From Granulicella sp. S190 (GTDB lineage: Bacteria > Acidobacteriota > Terriglobia > Terriglobales > Acidobacteriaceae): a stretch of 64,000 nt of DNA. Every line of letters starts with the position of its first letter. Within the stretch, counting starts at the first letter, position 1. The notes beneath the pieces were generated by a model. The model was not told the origin of the DNA and made no database searches. It worked only from the letters and a program-made list of their open reading frames with translations. The translations under genes and the position numbers were made by a program. The stretch lies in the NCBI RefSeq assembly GCF_009766095.1, contig NZ_LMUD01000014.1:168904-232903 (forward strand), given 5' to 3'. Positions 9,146-17,895 of the stretch are shown in pieces.

Positions 9146-9529
9146 TCAATGTGACTGCTGAACCCATTGGCTCCGCCAGGTTGGGGCCTCGAAGGGGTCT
9201 GCGAAATATTGTGTCTCGTGCACGACCTTACCGTTGCGGAACTCCATAATGCTGACTGTATATGCCGGCCGTCCCTGGTAGGTAATTGTGTATTCCGTGA
9301 TCCAGAGATCCCCTGTTCCCAGAATTCGTTTGACGTTGAAGCCTGACGGCTTGCCGGGATGATGACTCCGCAGAGCCTGTAGGTTGCTTCGTCCGAGGAT
9401 TCGCTCGCCCGACTGGGGATAATCACAGATGGCATCGTCATCGTAGATATCGTGTTCCGCATTTGCATCGCCGGCTGCCGACGCCTGCCAATGCGCGTTC
9501 AGGGCTTCGCGTATTTGTTCTTCTTTCAT
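9146..9529 (-). CDS. SnoaL-like / NTF2-fold protein
   Basis: 127 residues with the cone-shaped NTF2/SnoaL pattern: an N-terminal helix (IREALNAHWQASAAGDA), the DDAICDYPQSGERILGRSNL segment, then strands ending in GKVVHETQYFADPFEAP. The family includes polyketide cyclases, isomerases and small-molecule binding proteins without a uniform catalytic residue, so the reaction cannot be given. GAAAGAAGAAC-like purines precede the start. It is monocistronic. Confidence 0.8.
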   Translation of the reverse strand: MKEEQIREALNAHWQASAAGDANAEHDIYDDDAICDYPQSGERILGRSNLQALRSHHPGKPSGFNVKRILGTGDLWITEYTITYQGRPAYTVSIMEFRNGKVVHETQYFADPFEAPTWRSQWVQQSH

Positions 9530-9737
9530 AAACCGCTCCAGTTACTGTTGGGTTTTCATTTTAGGCCTATTTCGTGGAGTGTGGTCAACGCAGGTCACAC
9601 CTTCTCCTGGAAGAGTTTGCCATGATTGCAGGTCAGAGCGCTGACCCTATCCAAATGATCTCTCATCGCAGCTGGTGTAGAGAGTGAACGCGAGTGAGAA
9701 TCTGCACTCTCACCCGCTTCGCTTTGGGATTTGCGGG

Positions 9738-10127
9738 TTAGGCAGGTTCGGCAATGTTCATGGTGCTGACCTCCACCATGACACCGCCGAGAGCATTGTA
9801 GTAGAAGCCGTACGTTGGCGGTCCGCCGCGCTGCAGCTGCGCAGGCTTTGGTGCCATATAGTTCCGAGCACTCAAACTATCGTGCAAAAGGTCAACAGCA
9901 TGTTGCGTGGGCTGAAGAAAGCCGATGTGAAACATTCCGGGATATCCCTGCTCTGGAGTCATGTGCTTGTCGTACATCAGTGTCAGCAGAAAGCCTTCGG
10001 CATTCCGCAACACAGATAATTTGTCGCCGCGTTTCTCCAGGGGTTGAAAATCAAACACCGAGCAGAAGAGCTCCGTCAGTGCAGGCACGTTGTAGGTGGT
10101 GAGGTTGGTGTGATTTATCGTTGCCAT
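9738..10127 (-). CDS. VOC family protein (glyoxalase/bleomycin-resistance fold)
   Basis: 129 residues with one vicinal-oxygen-chelate unit: HTNLTTYNVPALTELFCSVFDFQP at the start, then FLLTLMYDK and GMFHIGF, and a closing YGFYYNALGGVMVEVS. The histidine near residue 6 and the Glu near the end are the usual metal-ligand positions. VOC proteins range from isomerases to dioxygenases and binding proteins, so substrate is open. It is separated from the second VOC-like gene at 10439 by about 310 bases, so they are probably not co-transcribed. Confidence 0.82.
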   Translation of the reverse strand: MATINHTNLTTYNVPALTELFCSVFDFQPLEKRGDKLSVLRNAEGFLLTLMYDKHMTPEQGYPGMFHIGFLQPTQHAVDLLHDSLSARNYMAPKPAQLQRGGPPTYGFYYNALGGVMVEVSTMNIAEPA

Positions 10128-10438
10128 CGCGATCTCCGTTTTACAGAAAGTTCCATCGCGTGGCTTGTCAGGGATTTAGACCGAAACGCACCACGCGACA
10201 GGCAGCAGTGCCGTAGCACTACTACTATCGCCGTGGGTCCCTTCTCCGCTGTGAAGCAGGAGCTGACTGGACTGCGGATTGGTATCCGCAGCGAGCCGTG
10301 CTTACCAATACGGCCCAGCGTTTTTCGGCAGCTATTTGATGTTGCCCATTCTTCCCCGGTTGCAGGATTTTTGCTCGCGTCTGTGGTCGACGCGGAGGGT
10401 AAATACCATACCGATGACTGGAGATGATGAGAGAGCTG
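10128..10438. other. Intergenic stretch without recognised feature
   Basis: About 310 bases between two minus-strand VOC genes. It should contain the promoter of the 9738-10127 gene. Short reading frames here have no family resemblance and no ribosome binding site. I see no hairpin with a U-run. Confidence 0.4.
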
Positions 10439-10903
10439 TTAGCTCTCGCGCGCGGCGGCTTCCAACGCGGACAGGTCCATCTTGACCATCCCCATCATGG
10501 CTCCCATAGCTTTGGGATGGCTGACCAACTCGCCGATATTGCGCGGCACAATCTGCCAGCATAAGCCGAAGCGGTCTGTGAGCCAGCCGCAGGCCATGGG
10601 TTTGCCACCTTCGATCAGCTTGTCCCAATAGCTGTCGATCTCTTGCTGGGAGTCGCAGCGGACGAAGAACGAGAAGGCGGGGTTGAGCTGATGCCCAGGG
10701 CCGCCGTTGAGGAAGACCATCTCCTGGCCCTCAAGCTCGATCGTAATCGTACCAATCTTGCCCACGGGCCAGGGACCGACACCTTTGGAGCGCAACTCAT
10801 CGAGCTTGCGTGCATGCGGAAAGACGCTTAGGTAAAACTCAGCGGCTTCTTCGGCGTTGTCATTGAACCAGAGGAACGGCGCTAGTTTATTCATGGTTGG
10901 CAT
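10439..10903 (-). CDS. PhnB-like VOC protein (3-demethylubiquinone methyltransferase-like fold)
   Basis: 154 residues. The APFLWFNDNAEEAAEFYLSVFP start, VFLNGGPGHQLNPAFSFFVRC centre and GGWLTDRFGLCWQIVP-like end (here GKPMACGWLTDRFGLCWQ) are diagnostic of the PhnB/YjdN-like subgroup of VOC proteins. Despite the old name there is no methyltransferase domain and the function is unknown. A C-terminal tail (MMGMVKMDLSALEAAARES) is common in this subgroup. It is next to, and oriented like, the LysR regulator gene, 67 bases downstream of it. Confidence 0.85.
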   Translation of the reverse strand: MPTMNKLAPFLWFNDNAEEAAEFYLSVFPHARKLDELRSKGVGPWPVGKIGTITIELEGQEMVFLNGGPGHQLNPAFSFFVRCDSQQEIDSYWDKLIEGGKPMACGWLTDRFGLCWQIVPRNIGELVSHPKAMGAMMGMVKMDLSALEAAARES

Positions 10904-10970
10904 GGTAGCAAAAAGAGGTCACTTCCTACAGGCGAACTCCCATTCCGGATTCTCTGCGGCCTTTGCCGGC

Positions 10971-11879
10971 TTAGCTGGGCCGTGGATTGAACTGAGAACA
11001 GAGTGCGAATGTCTTCTCCAGATGCTCCATGAAGACGCGAACTTTGGTGGACATGCGGCGGCTGGCGGGACGTACGGCGAGGATGGGCACCGTTCGCTCA
11101 AAAGGAGTGAGAAGGCGAACGACGGTGCCTTCGCGGAGCTCTGCGGCGAAGAGCCACGCGGGTGCCTGGGCTATGCCGAGATGTTCGAGGACCCCCATTC
11201 GCATCTGTTCGATGTCGCTGGTGCGAAAGACCCCTGTAGGGATGACGCGTTTGGCGTTTTGACCTGAGCCGAAGATCCACGGCTGCGCCACGCCTCGCTC
11301 CGTGAAGACAACGGCTCGATGGCGGGATAGATCTTCGGGCGATTCGGGGGCACCGTGGTGGGTGAGGTACTGCGGCGTGGTGACGAGGATGATCATCGTC
11401 TGCGCGAACTTTCGCGCGACGAGACTGGAGTCGGGTAGATCGCCCGAGTGGATGGCGAGATCGAAGCCGTCCTGGATGATGGTTGTGGGGCTCTCGGACG
11501 CTGCCATCTCAACTGCCATGTCGGGGTAAGCCGCGAAGAACGATGGCAGCTTCGACACCATGTGGAGGCGGGCAAACGTGGGAGGAACGGTGAGGCGGAT
11601 GAGGCCCTTCGGCGTGGTCTGGCCGCGTCCGATGCGTGAGGTTGCACTCTCAAAGTCGTCGAGGATGCGCAGAGAGGACTCGTAAAAATCGCGGCCCGCT
11701 TCAGTGAGCGAGATGGAGCGGGAGGTGCGATGAATGAGCTCGGTGCCCAGCTCGTCTTCGAGGCCGGAGATCTGTTTGCTGATCGCTGGTTGGCCAATGC
11801 CGCGCTCTTTCGCGACCGCGGAGAAGCTTCCCTTTTCGATGACCCGGACGAAGACCTGCATAGCGTCGAACTTGTCCAC
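10971..11879 (-). CDS. LysR-type transcriptional regulator
   Basis: 302 residues. Residues 5-62 are the winged-helix domain (MQVFVRVIEKGSFSAVAKERGIGQPAISKQI..LEDELGTELIHR), followed by the linker helix and a periplasmic-binding-like effector domain (KGLIRLTVPPTFARLHM, QDGFDLAIHSG, TSDIEQMRMGVLEHLGIAQAP). It resembles the AaeR/DmlR-like subgroup that often controls neighbouring oxidoreductases. It is divergent from the SDR at 12173 and the intergenic region has three ATTCC/GGAAT sites, so it probably controls that SDR, perhaps with the second SDR at 13052, as well as itself. Confidence 0.93.
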   Translation of the reverse strand: MDKFDAMQVFVRVIEKGSFSAVAKERGIGQPAISKQISGLEDELGTELIHRTSRSISLTEAGRDFYESSLRILDDFESATSRIGRGQTTPKGLIRLTVPPTFARLHMVSKLPSFFAAYPDMAVEMAASESPTTIIQDGFDLAIHSGDLPDSSLVARKFAQTMIILVTTPQYLTHHGAPESPEDLSRHRAVVFTERGVAQPWIFGSGQNAKRVIPTGVFRTSDIEQMRMGVLEHLGIAQAPAWLFAAELREGTVVRLLTPFERTVPILAVRPASRRMSTKVRVFMEHLEKTFALCSQFNPRPS

Positions 11880-11890
11880 ACGACCTCCTC

Positions 11891-12045
11891 ATTCCTTTTA
11901 GGGAATGGATTATATTTTGCCAGTTTATGATTCATCGGCTTTCAAAAAAGAACAATCGTTTTAGAAGAGGGGCTCTTTTTGGCCCTTCTCAAGGGGGTGC
12001 TTTCATAATCTCTTATGTATTCCTGTTTGGAATGGCTCGTATTCC
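11891..12045. promoter_or_regulatory. Candidate LysR operators (ATTCC / GGAAT repeats)
   Basis: ATTCC-N6-GGAAT lies at 11891-11906 just before the LysR start, ATTCC-N5-GGAAT at 12019-12033 and a reuse of the same half-site as GGAAT-N7-ATTCC at 12029-12045. The 12019 site contains the T-N11-A spacing of a LysR box. The arrangement (one site near each start of a divergent pair) fits autoregulation plus control of the SDR gene. Inferred, not tested. Confidence 0.5.
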
Positions 12046-12172
12046 CCAAAATGGCAAGTCTGTTTGGTTCGATGGCACATCAGATAGCTGTTCCAGAGGC
12101 GACCTGAGCAGAGAGCAGCTGGTTAAATCAGCGGCGCTCTGACACATTTTTAGAAATATCAAAGGAGAAGTC

Positions 12173-12913
12173 ATGTCTAAGTTAATCGACAAAGTAGCTC
12201 TGGTCACTGGCGGTTCGCGCGGCATTGGCGCAGGAATCGCAAAGCGCCTGGCAGCGGACGGTGCGAACGTAGCGATCACCTATACCAAGGGGGCAGACGC
12301 AGCCGCGGCGGTCGTCAAAGAGATTGAAAGTACCGGTCGTAAAGCCATCGCGATCGAGGCGGATGCAGCGGATGCAGACGCGGTCAAGGCCGCGGTCGAG
12401 AAGACCGTTGCGACCTTCGGACGGCTTGATGTGCTTGTCAATAATGCCGGTACGGCTATTCCTAAGACATTCGAGGAGACCACGCTGGAGGAGTTGGACC
12501 GCGTGATCGACATCAATATTCGCGGAGTGTTCGTGGCGACGCAGGCGGCGTTGAAGCACATGAAAGAAGGCGGCCGCATCATCTCGATCGGCTCGTGCGT
12601 GGGAGAGCGCATGATGACACCTGGCCTGGTCCCCTACTCCGCTACGAAGGGCGCTGTGAAGATGTTTACGCAGGGTCTGTCTCGGGAGGTTGGCAGCCGT
12701 GGGATCACCGTCAACAATGTTCAGCCTGGTCCGATCGATACAGATCTGAACCCCGCTGCGGGCGACTGGGCAGAGCCGCAGGTGGCTGCGACGGCGCTGA
12801 AACGCTACGGACATGTGGACGAAGTGGCCGCGTTGGTCTCCTTCGTCGCCAGTCCCGAGGCGTCGTACATCACCGGAACGAACCTGACGGTAGATGGCGG
12901 AACCAACGCCTGA
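12173..12913 (+). CDS. SDR family oxidoreductase (FabG-like)
   Basis: 246 residues, classical SDR length. Cofactor motif TGGSRGIGAGIA at residues 12-23, LVNNAG motif, catalytic Ser in SIGSCVGERM and the YSATK Tyr-Lys pair, closing with YITGTNLTVDGG. It is an NAD(P)H-dependent carbonyl reductase or alcohol dehydrogenase; FabG-like in sequence but the context (divergent LysR, second SDR downstream) argues for a specialised reductase rather than fatty-acid synthesis. AAGGAG is 7 bases before the ATG. Confidence 0.9.
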   Translation: MSKLIDKVALVTGGSRGIGAGIAKRLAADGANVAITYTKGADAAAAVVKEIESTGRKAIAIEADAADADAVKAAVEKTVATFGRLDVLVNNAGTAIPKTFEETTLEELDRVIDINIRGVFVATQAALKHMKEGGRIISIGSCVGERMMTPGLVPYSATKGAVKMFTQGLSREVGSRGITVNNVQPGPIDTDLNPAAGDWAEPQVAATALKRYGHVDEVAALVSFVASPEASYITGTNLTVDGGTNA

Positions 12914-12926
12914 TCGACGCTTACGT

Positions 12927-12964
12927 TCCTCCCTCAAGGAGAAAGATTTCTCCTTGAGGGAGGA
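12927..12964. repeat. Near-perfect 18-bp palindrome between the two SDR genes
   Basis: CCTCCCTCAAGGAGAAA (12928-12944) and its exact reverse complement (12947-12963) are separated by only two bases, with one more pair at the ends. It lies 15 bases after the first SDR stop. There is no following U-run, so it may be a transcript-stabilising or attenuating hairpin, or a small repeat unit, rather than a standard terminator. Confidence 0.6.
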
Positions 12965-13051
12965 GGGAGCGGCGCGTCCGCAAGGTCGAGCCTTCTTTGG
13001 CGGTAGCCGCCCCGACTAGTTTTTGTTAGCAAACATCTGACAGGAGGAATC

Positions 13052-13819
13052 ATGTCGACGCTACAAGGTAAGACTGCGCTCGTCACGGGCGCATCCAGAG
13101 GCATAGGCCGGGCCACGGCGCTTGCTCTGGCGAGAGCCGGCGCACACGTGCTGGCCCACTATGGCCGCTCCACGCAGGAGGCAGAGTCGCTCGTCGCCGA
13201 GATACGGGCGAACGGCGGGCGTGCCGACGCGATCTCCGCTGATCTGGCAACACCACAAGGTGCTGCAACGCTGGCGAAAGAAGTACAAGCCATCATCGGC
13301 GAACGATTGGATGTGCTGGTGCTGAACGCCGGAATCAGCAAGGCGGCACGTCTCGCGGACTACACCGTTGAGGACTTCGACACACTCTTCGCAACCAACG
13401 TTCGCGGCCCGTTCTTCCTGGTGCAGCAACTTCTTCCGGTGTTGGGCGAAGGGTCGAACATTACGGTGATCTCTTCCGCCGTTGCTCGGACCGTCGTGGG
13501 CAAGCCGGGCGTGGACAACCCCTCAATTCTTGCGTACGCCTCTACGAAAGGAGCTATCGAAACGCTGGTCAAGAACTGGGCCGCGATTCTGGGGCCGCGT
13601 GGCATACGCGTAAACGCTGTTGCACCGGGCGTCATCGATACGGATATGTCGAACTTCACAAAGACAGAAGCCGGACGCGAGATCACACTGGGAATGCAGG
13701 CGTTGAAGCGGCTCGGCAAGGCTGAGGATGTTGCCGACGTGGTCGCTTTTATGGCATCCGAGGGTGCGCGCTGGATCACGGGAGCAAGCATCCCGGTTGA
13801 TGGAGGTTCGAAGTTGTAA
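13052..13819 (+). CDS. SDR family oxidoreductase
   Basis: 255 residues with the classical SDR set: TGASRGIGRATA at residues 13-24, LVLNAGIS (one Asn of the usual NNAG replaced by Leu-Asn), Ser in VISSAVAR, and YASTK. The C-terminus WITGASIPVDGGSKL is typical. It follows the first SDR by 138 bases on the same strand with an excellent AGGAGG site 5 bases before the ATG, so it can be translated strongly even if the intervening palindrome reduces transcription. The two SDRs are not close copies. Substrate unknown. Confidence 0.9.
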   Translation: MSTLQGKTALVTGASRGIGRATALALARAGAHVLAHYGRSTQEAESLVAEIRANGGRADAISADLATPQGAATLAKEVQAIIGERLDVLVLNAGISKAARLADYTVEDFDTLFATNVRGPFFLVQQLLPVLGEGSNITVISSAVARTVVGKPGVDNPSILAYASTKGAIETLVKNWAAILGPRGIRVNAVAPGVIDTDMSNFTKTEAGREITLGMQALKRLGKAEDVADVVAFMASEGARWITGASIPVDGGSKL

Positions 13820-13853
13820 CTGGAATAGCGACAATTCCATTGAGATGCAAAAA

Positions 13854-13887
13854 ATGGCCCCGGAACAGGGATCTGCTCCAGGGCCAT
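13854..13887. terminator. Bidirectional intrinsic terminator
   Basis: ATGGCCC...GGGCCAT with inner GGA.CAG/CTG.TCC pairing lies between convergent genes. On the minus strand it is followed by a run of six T (the A-run at 13849-13854 on the plus strand), so it mainly terminates the epimerase gene; the plus-strand side has only a short T-stretch. Confidence 0.75.
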
Positions 13888-13904
13888 TTCTTGCGTTTCG
13901 TTCT

Positions 13905-14909
13905 CTACCGTGTCGCTGCGGCAAGAGGCTTGCTGGACAGGATCTCGTCTTCGATCCAGGCGTAGGTCTTTGCGAGACCGTCCCGCAGTCTGATGGACGG
14001 AGCCCAGTGGAGCTTCTCGTGGATGAGGGTGTTGTCGCTGTTGCGGCCGTTGACGCCCTTGGGAGCGCTGAGGTTGTAGTTGCGCTTCAGCTTGATGCCG
14101 GCGATGTCTTCGGCGATATCGACAAGCTGGTTGATGGTGACGAGTTCGTCGGAGCCGAGGTTCAGGGGCTCGTGAATGTCGCTCTCGGTGATCATCTGGA
14201 CGCCCTTGGTGCAGTCGTCGATGTACATAAAGGAACGAGTCTGTTTGCCGTCGCCCCAGATCTCGATCTCGTGCTTGCCGGAGTGCTTGGCTTCGATGAC
14301 CTTGCGGCAGACAGCGGCGGGAGCTTTTTCGCGGCCTCCGGTCCAGGTGCCCAGCGGGCCGTAGACGTTGTGGAAGCGGGCGACTCGGCTCTGCAGGCCA
14401 TAGTCCTCTTCGAAGTGGCGGCACATGCGCTCGGAGAAGAGCTTCTCCCAGCCGTAGCCGTCTTCGGGCATCGCGGGGTAGGCATCCTCTTCTTTGAGGG
14501 CGACGACGTCCGGGTTGGTCTGCTTTTCGGCGTTGTAGACGCAGGCGGAGGAGGAGTAGAAGAAGCGCTCGACACCCTTTTCGCGTGCGGCCATCAGCAT
14601 ATGGGTGTTGGTGAGAACGGAGAGCATGCAGAGGGCTTTGTTATTTTCGATGAAGCCCATGCCTCCCATATCGGCGGCGAGCTGGAAGACTACCTCCGAG
14701 CCGGCGGCTGTCGTCAGGCAGTTGTCCTTGTCCTTGAGGTCGAGGGAGAGGCTTTCGACGCCCTTCGAGACCTGATACCACTCGTCGAGGGGCTTGATAT
14801 CGACGGCTCGGATGACGTCAACGCCATTTTCGATCAGGCTTTGCACGAGGTGGCCGCCGATGAAACCACCGGCACCGCAGACGACTGCTTTCTTTCCTTT
14901 GAGCTTCAT
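13905..14909 (-). CDS. GDP-mannose 3,5-epimerase-like extended SDR
   Basis: 334 residues. The N-terminal GAGGFIGGH binds NAD. Catalytic residues line up with plant GDP-mannose 3,5-epimerase at a constant offset of 22: Cys123, Tyr152, Lys156 and Lys195 here versus Cys145, Tyr174, Lys178 and Lys217 as I recall them for the Arabidopsis enzyme. The blocks SSSACVY, RFHNVYGPLGTW, GGREKAPAA, GDGKQTRSF and GRNSDNT are shared. The predicted reaction is epimerisation of GDP-mannose to GDP-L-galactose/gulose for surface polysaccharide. AAGGAG precedes the ATG by 9 bases. No other sugar gene is adjacent. Confidence 0.85.
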   Translation of the reverse strand: MKLKGKKAVVCGAGGFIGGHLVQSLIENGVDVIRAVDIKPLDEWYQVSKGVESLSLDLKDKDNCLTTAAGSEVVFQLAADMGGMGFIENNKALCMLSVLTNTHMLMAAREKGVERFFYSSSACVYNAEKQTNPDVVALKEEDAYPAMPEDGYGWEKLFSERMCRHFEEDYGLQSRVARFHNVYGPLGTWTGGREKAPAAVCRKVIEAKHSGKHEIEIWGDGKQTRSFMYIDDCTKGVQMITESDIHEPLNLGSDELVTINQLVDIAEDIAGIKLKRNYNLSAPKGVNGRNSDNTLIHEKLHWAPSIRLRDGLAKTYAWIEDEILSSKPLAAATR

Positions 14910-15090
14910 AGAGAGGGACTCCTTGGGGTCTTAGAGTTTGAAGCTATTGAAGTGGTTCAGTGATCCGGACAACCCGGCAGACATTCTCTGCTTTGCTTCT
15001 AAGTGCTAAGTATAGTCGGGAGGCATAGTGGCTTGCTATGAGAAATAACTCCTACCCGGAGGGATTGACTTTTCGGGATTGAGTTCGCGG

Positions 15091-16935
15091 CTAAACCTTC
15101 GCCAACTCTCGCTCCTCTACCTTCGATGGGCTTGAGGTGGGGTCGGGTGTGCCGGCGTGCTGATTCAGAAGGCCGATAACCGATTGGTAGAGGCGGTTGC
15201 GCGTGTCGAAACGGTCCCCTGCGCGGATGACATAGCGGACGACGATATCGACGCCCGAGGCTGCGGGGCGCATATCGACCGAGGGCGTGGCCTTGAACTG
15301 GCTGAGGCCGTTCTGGCGCGTGATGTTCTGCCACTCCTGCTCGGCGAGCTTGGCATCTTGTTCGGTCTGCTTGATGACGCTGTTGTGGATGGCTTCGATG
15401 GTCTTGTAGGAGTCGACGCTAGGCGGGATGTTGACGGTGATCTCGTCCCACATCCACTGGCCGGTGGTGGAGAAGTTGAAGTACTGACCGGAGATGGCGA
15501 AGTTGTTGATGAAGGTGACGCGGCGGCCGGTGGGATGGCCCTTGTCGGTCCAGTTTCCGGTTTCAAGCAGCGCGGTGCGGAAGAGGCCGATCTCAACCAC
15601 CTCGCCGCCGACGCTGTTGATCTCGACCCAGTCGCCGACGCGGATGCCGTTCTTGCCCATGAGAATGAACCAGCCAAAGAAGGCGAGGATAAAGTCCTGG
15701 AAGACGACCGTGAGGCCGGCAGCCCCGAGGCCGAGGATGGTGGGAACCTGGCTGGGCGCGCCGAAGATCACAAGAAGAACAAGCAGTAGCGTGACGAGTT
15801 GAATGCCGAGGCCGGCGATGGTGCGAAGGGTGTGGAGGCGGCGCTGCTCCATATGCGAGCGGTCGAGGAGCTTGCCGGACAAGGTCGCGAGAATGACGCC
15901 ACACAGAATGAGAAAGGCGATCACAGAGAACGACTGCAAGGCAAGGTGGGTGACGATGGAGTGCTGCAGCTCGACCTGGGCAAGCCACTTCGCATAGACA
16001 GCGGAGAGCTGCTGCTGAGTCTCAAGCTGGTCATCGACGATGCTGTGCATCTGCGAGAGTGCGTGAGCCTGGGCGAGGCGGGCGACATGGCTCTTGACTG
16101 CATCCTGCGGTGTAGTGGGGCTTGTCTGGGAGGATGCGGCATTGACATCCGCAACTGCCGCCGTGGCTTTGCTCTCAAAGTCGGCGTGCTTCGCGGTGAG
16201 GCTGGCGATGTTGGAGTCGGTCTCGACTTTGGCCTGGCGGATCAGATCCATGCGGCTGCGCTGGTCAAACCAGGCGGAGACGCGGCCGTAGAGGGTGCCG
16301 TAGCGGCGGGCGGAGAGGACAGCAATCTGGCCTCCGGTGTTGGCCTGAGCCGCGTCGTACTTCTTCATCGCAGCTTGCCGGGCGGTGAGCTCCTGCTGGA
16401 TCTGGCCGCGCTTGTCGCCGCTGGCGCGCGAGAGCTGCTCGGTGGCGTCGCCAAGCTCATCGCTGTCGAGCTGGAGCTGCGCCTTGGCTACATCGAGATC
16501 GTCCGAGTCGGCGATGGATCCGTTGGGCTGCTTGAGCGGGGCGGTGAGCGCGTCTACTTTGCCCTGGTCTTCTTTGACGAGGGCCTGAAGCTGGGCGGCC
16601 TTCTGCTGGAGGATGAGGGCATCCCCGGTAGGGGTGCGGGTCTGAAGCGCAGCCTGGCGAAGGGCAAGGGCGAAGGCCTGGTCAACCTCGTGATCGGCGA
16701 GGCGTGCGGCCTCGTGCGCGAAGGATTGCTCCTCTGAGGAGACAGCCAGCGGGGCGAGCGACTCGATGGTCTGCCACGGGCGCTGGTCGACAAGCGTGTG
16801 GGTGCCGGCAGGTCCGCCGTTAGATTTAAGGAAGGGCATGTGAGCCATCGAGCCGCGTGTCGCCCACGCTGCCGCGAGGCAAAGGACGAGAAGGGCTGCG
16901 GGGACTGCGATGGCGAGACGACGGAGATCCTTCAT
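15091..16935 (-). CDS. MscS-family mechanosensitive channel with long N-terminal coiled coil
   Basis: 614 residues, much longer than E. coli MscS. An N-terminal membrane segment (residues 8-28) is followed by about 270 residues of Ala/Gln/Lys-rich helix, probably periplasmic coiled coil. Membrane helices around residues 325-430 lead to the MscS pore and beta domain (LGLGAAGLTVVFQDFILAFFGWFIL, NGIRVGDWVEINSVGGEVVEIGLFRT, NNFAISGQYFNFS), the conserved core. It presumably vents solutes on hypo-osmotic shock. The ending EERELAKV is cytosolic. Divergent from the OppC gene with 72 bases between starts. Confidence 0.88.
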   Translation of the reverse strand: MKDLRRLAIAVPAALLVLCLAAAWATRGSMAHMPFLKSNGGPAGTHTLVDQRPWQTIESLAPLAVSSEEQSFAHEAARLADHEVDQAFALALRQAALQTRTPTGDALILQQKAAQLQALVKEDQGKVDALTAPLKQPNGSIADSDDLDVAKAQLQLDSDELGDATEQLSRASGDKRGQIQQELTARQAAMKKYDAAQANTGGQIAVLSARRYGTLYGRVSAWFDQRSRMDLIRQAKVETDSNIASLTAKHADFESKATAAVADVNAASSQTSPTTPQDAVKSHVARLAQAHALSQMHSIVDDQLETQQQLSAVYAKWLAQVELQHSIVTHLALQSFSVIAFLILCGVILATLSGKLLDRSHMEQRRLHTLRTIAGLGIQLVTLLLVLLVIFGAPSQVPTILGLGAAGLTVVFQDFILAFFGWFILMGKNGIRVGDWVEINSVGGEVVEIGLFRTALLETGNWTDKGHPTGRRVTFINNFAISGQYFNFSTTGQWMWDEITVNIPPSVDSYKTIEAIHNSVIKQTEQDAKLAEQEWQNITRQNGLSQFKATPSVDMRPAASGVDIVVRYVIRAGDRFDTRNRLYQSVIGLLNQHAGTPDPTSSPSKVEERELAKV

Positions 16936-17007
16936 CCTTTAACCCTACATGCTCCTTCAGTTACCTTCAAAGCCCCGTAAGGGCCATTGCACATGTAGGA
17001 TTCAGGG

Positions 17008-17889
17008 GTGGAAACATCAGTTGCAAACGCTGGGGTTGCTCCTGGACGAACGGCTTTCGGCGCGGTGAGACGTCAGCCGCTGGCCGCCGTGGGAGTCGTG
17101 CTGCTGATTCTGTTCGTGTTATGCGCCGTGTTTGCGCCGTGGCTGGCTCCGCAGGATCCGGCGCGACTCGATCTGACGGGCAGGTTGATGGGGCCGTCGG
17201 CGACACACTGGTTTGGCACCGACGAGCTGGGGCGCGATATCCTTTCGCGAACTTTGTTTGGGGCGAGGATCTCGCTGCTTGTGGCGGTGAGCGTGGTGGG
17301 GCTCTCGCTGGCGATCGGCCTGGTTGCGGGTGGACTGGCCGGGTTCTATGGGGGGTGGACCGATACCGTCGTTAACATCTATGTGACCAACGCCTTTCTT
17401 GCGCTGCCGGGGATTCTACTCGCCATTGCGTTTGTCGCCTTCATGGGGCCGGGGTTGGGAAATGTGATCCTGGCACTGGCGATCTCAGGCTGGGTGGGCT
17501 ATGCGCGACTGGTGCGGGCGCAGGTGATGGCGGTGAAGGAGCGCGAGTTTGTGGAAGCCGCGCGGGCACTGGGCGCGACGGATCTTCGCGTGATGACGCG
17601 GCATATCCTGCCGAATATTCTGCAGCCGCTGATCGTGCAGGCTGCGATAGGGATGGCGGGCGCAGTGTTGGCCGAGGCTACGCTGAGCTTCCTCGGGCTT
17701 GGAGTTCCGCCACCCTCTGCCAGTTGGGGATCGATGCTGAACGACGCGCGGTCGCATCTGTTCGACTCGCCGCACCTGGTCTTCTTTCCGGCGATGGCGG
17801 TAATGCTGTGTGTCCTCTCGTTCAACTTTATCGGGGATGCGCTGCGCGACTATCTCGATCCTCGGACTCGGATGAGCGCTGGGCTTTGA
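17008..17889 (+). CDS. ABC transporter permease, OppC/DppC family (orphan)
   Basis: 293 residues beginning with GTG. After a short cytosolic stretch there is one membrane helix (AAVGVVLLILFVLCAVFAPWLAP), the typical OppC-N domain, then the HWFGTDELGRDILSRTLFGARISL block and the BPD_transp_1 domain with the EAA loop (EAARALGATDLRVMTRHILPN). Such proteins form the inner-membrane channel for peptides or nickel together with OppB. Here no OppB, ATPase or binding protein is adjacent; a matching OppB is at 23787-24755 on the other strand. An inverted-repeat element starts 6 bases after its stop. Confidence 0.92.
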   Translation: METSVANAGVAPGRTAFGAVRRQPLAAVGVVLLILFVLCAVFAPWLAPQDPARLDLTGRLMGPSATHWFGTDELGRDILSRTLFGARISLLVAVSVVGLSLAIGLVAGGLAGFYGGWTDTVVNIYVTNAFLALPGILLAIAFVAFMGPGLGNVILALAISGWVGYARLVRAQVMAVKEREFVEAARALGATDLRVMTRHILPNILQPLIVQAAIGMAGAVLAEATLSFLGLGVPPPSASWGSMLNDARSHLFDSPHLVFFPAMAVMLCVLSFNFIGDALRDYLDPRTRMSAGL

Positions 17890-17895
17890 TCGGGG

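Noticed and set aside
13728..14963. 411-codon plus-strand frame
   Set aside because: Antisense to the GDP-mannose epimerase-like gene; Val/Gly/Ala/Asp-rich shadow composition.
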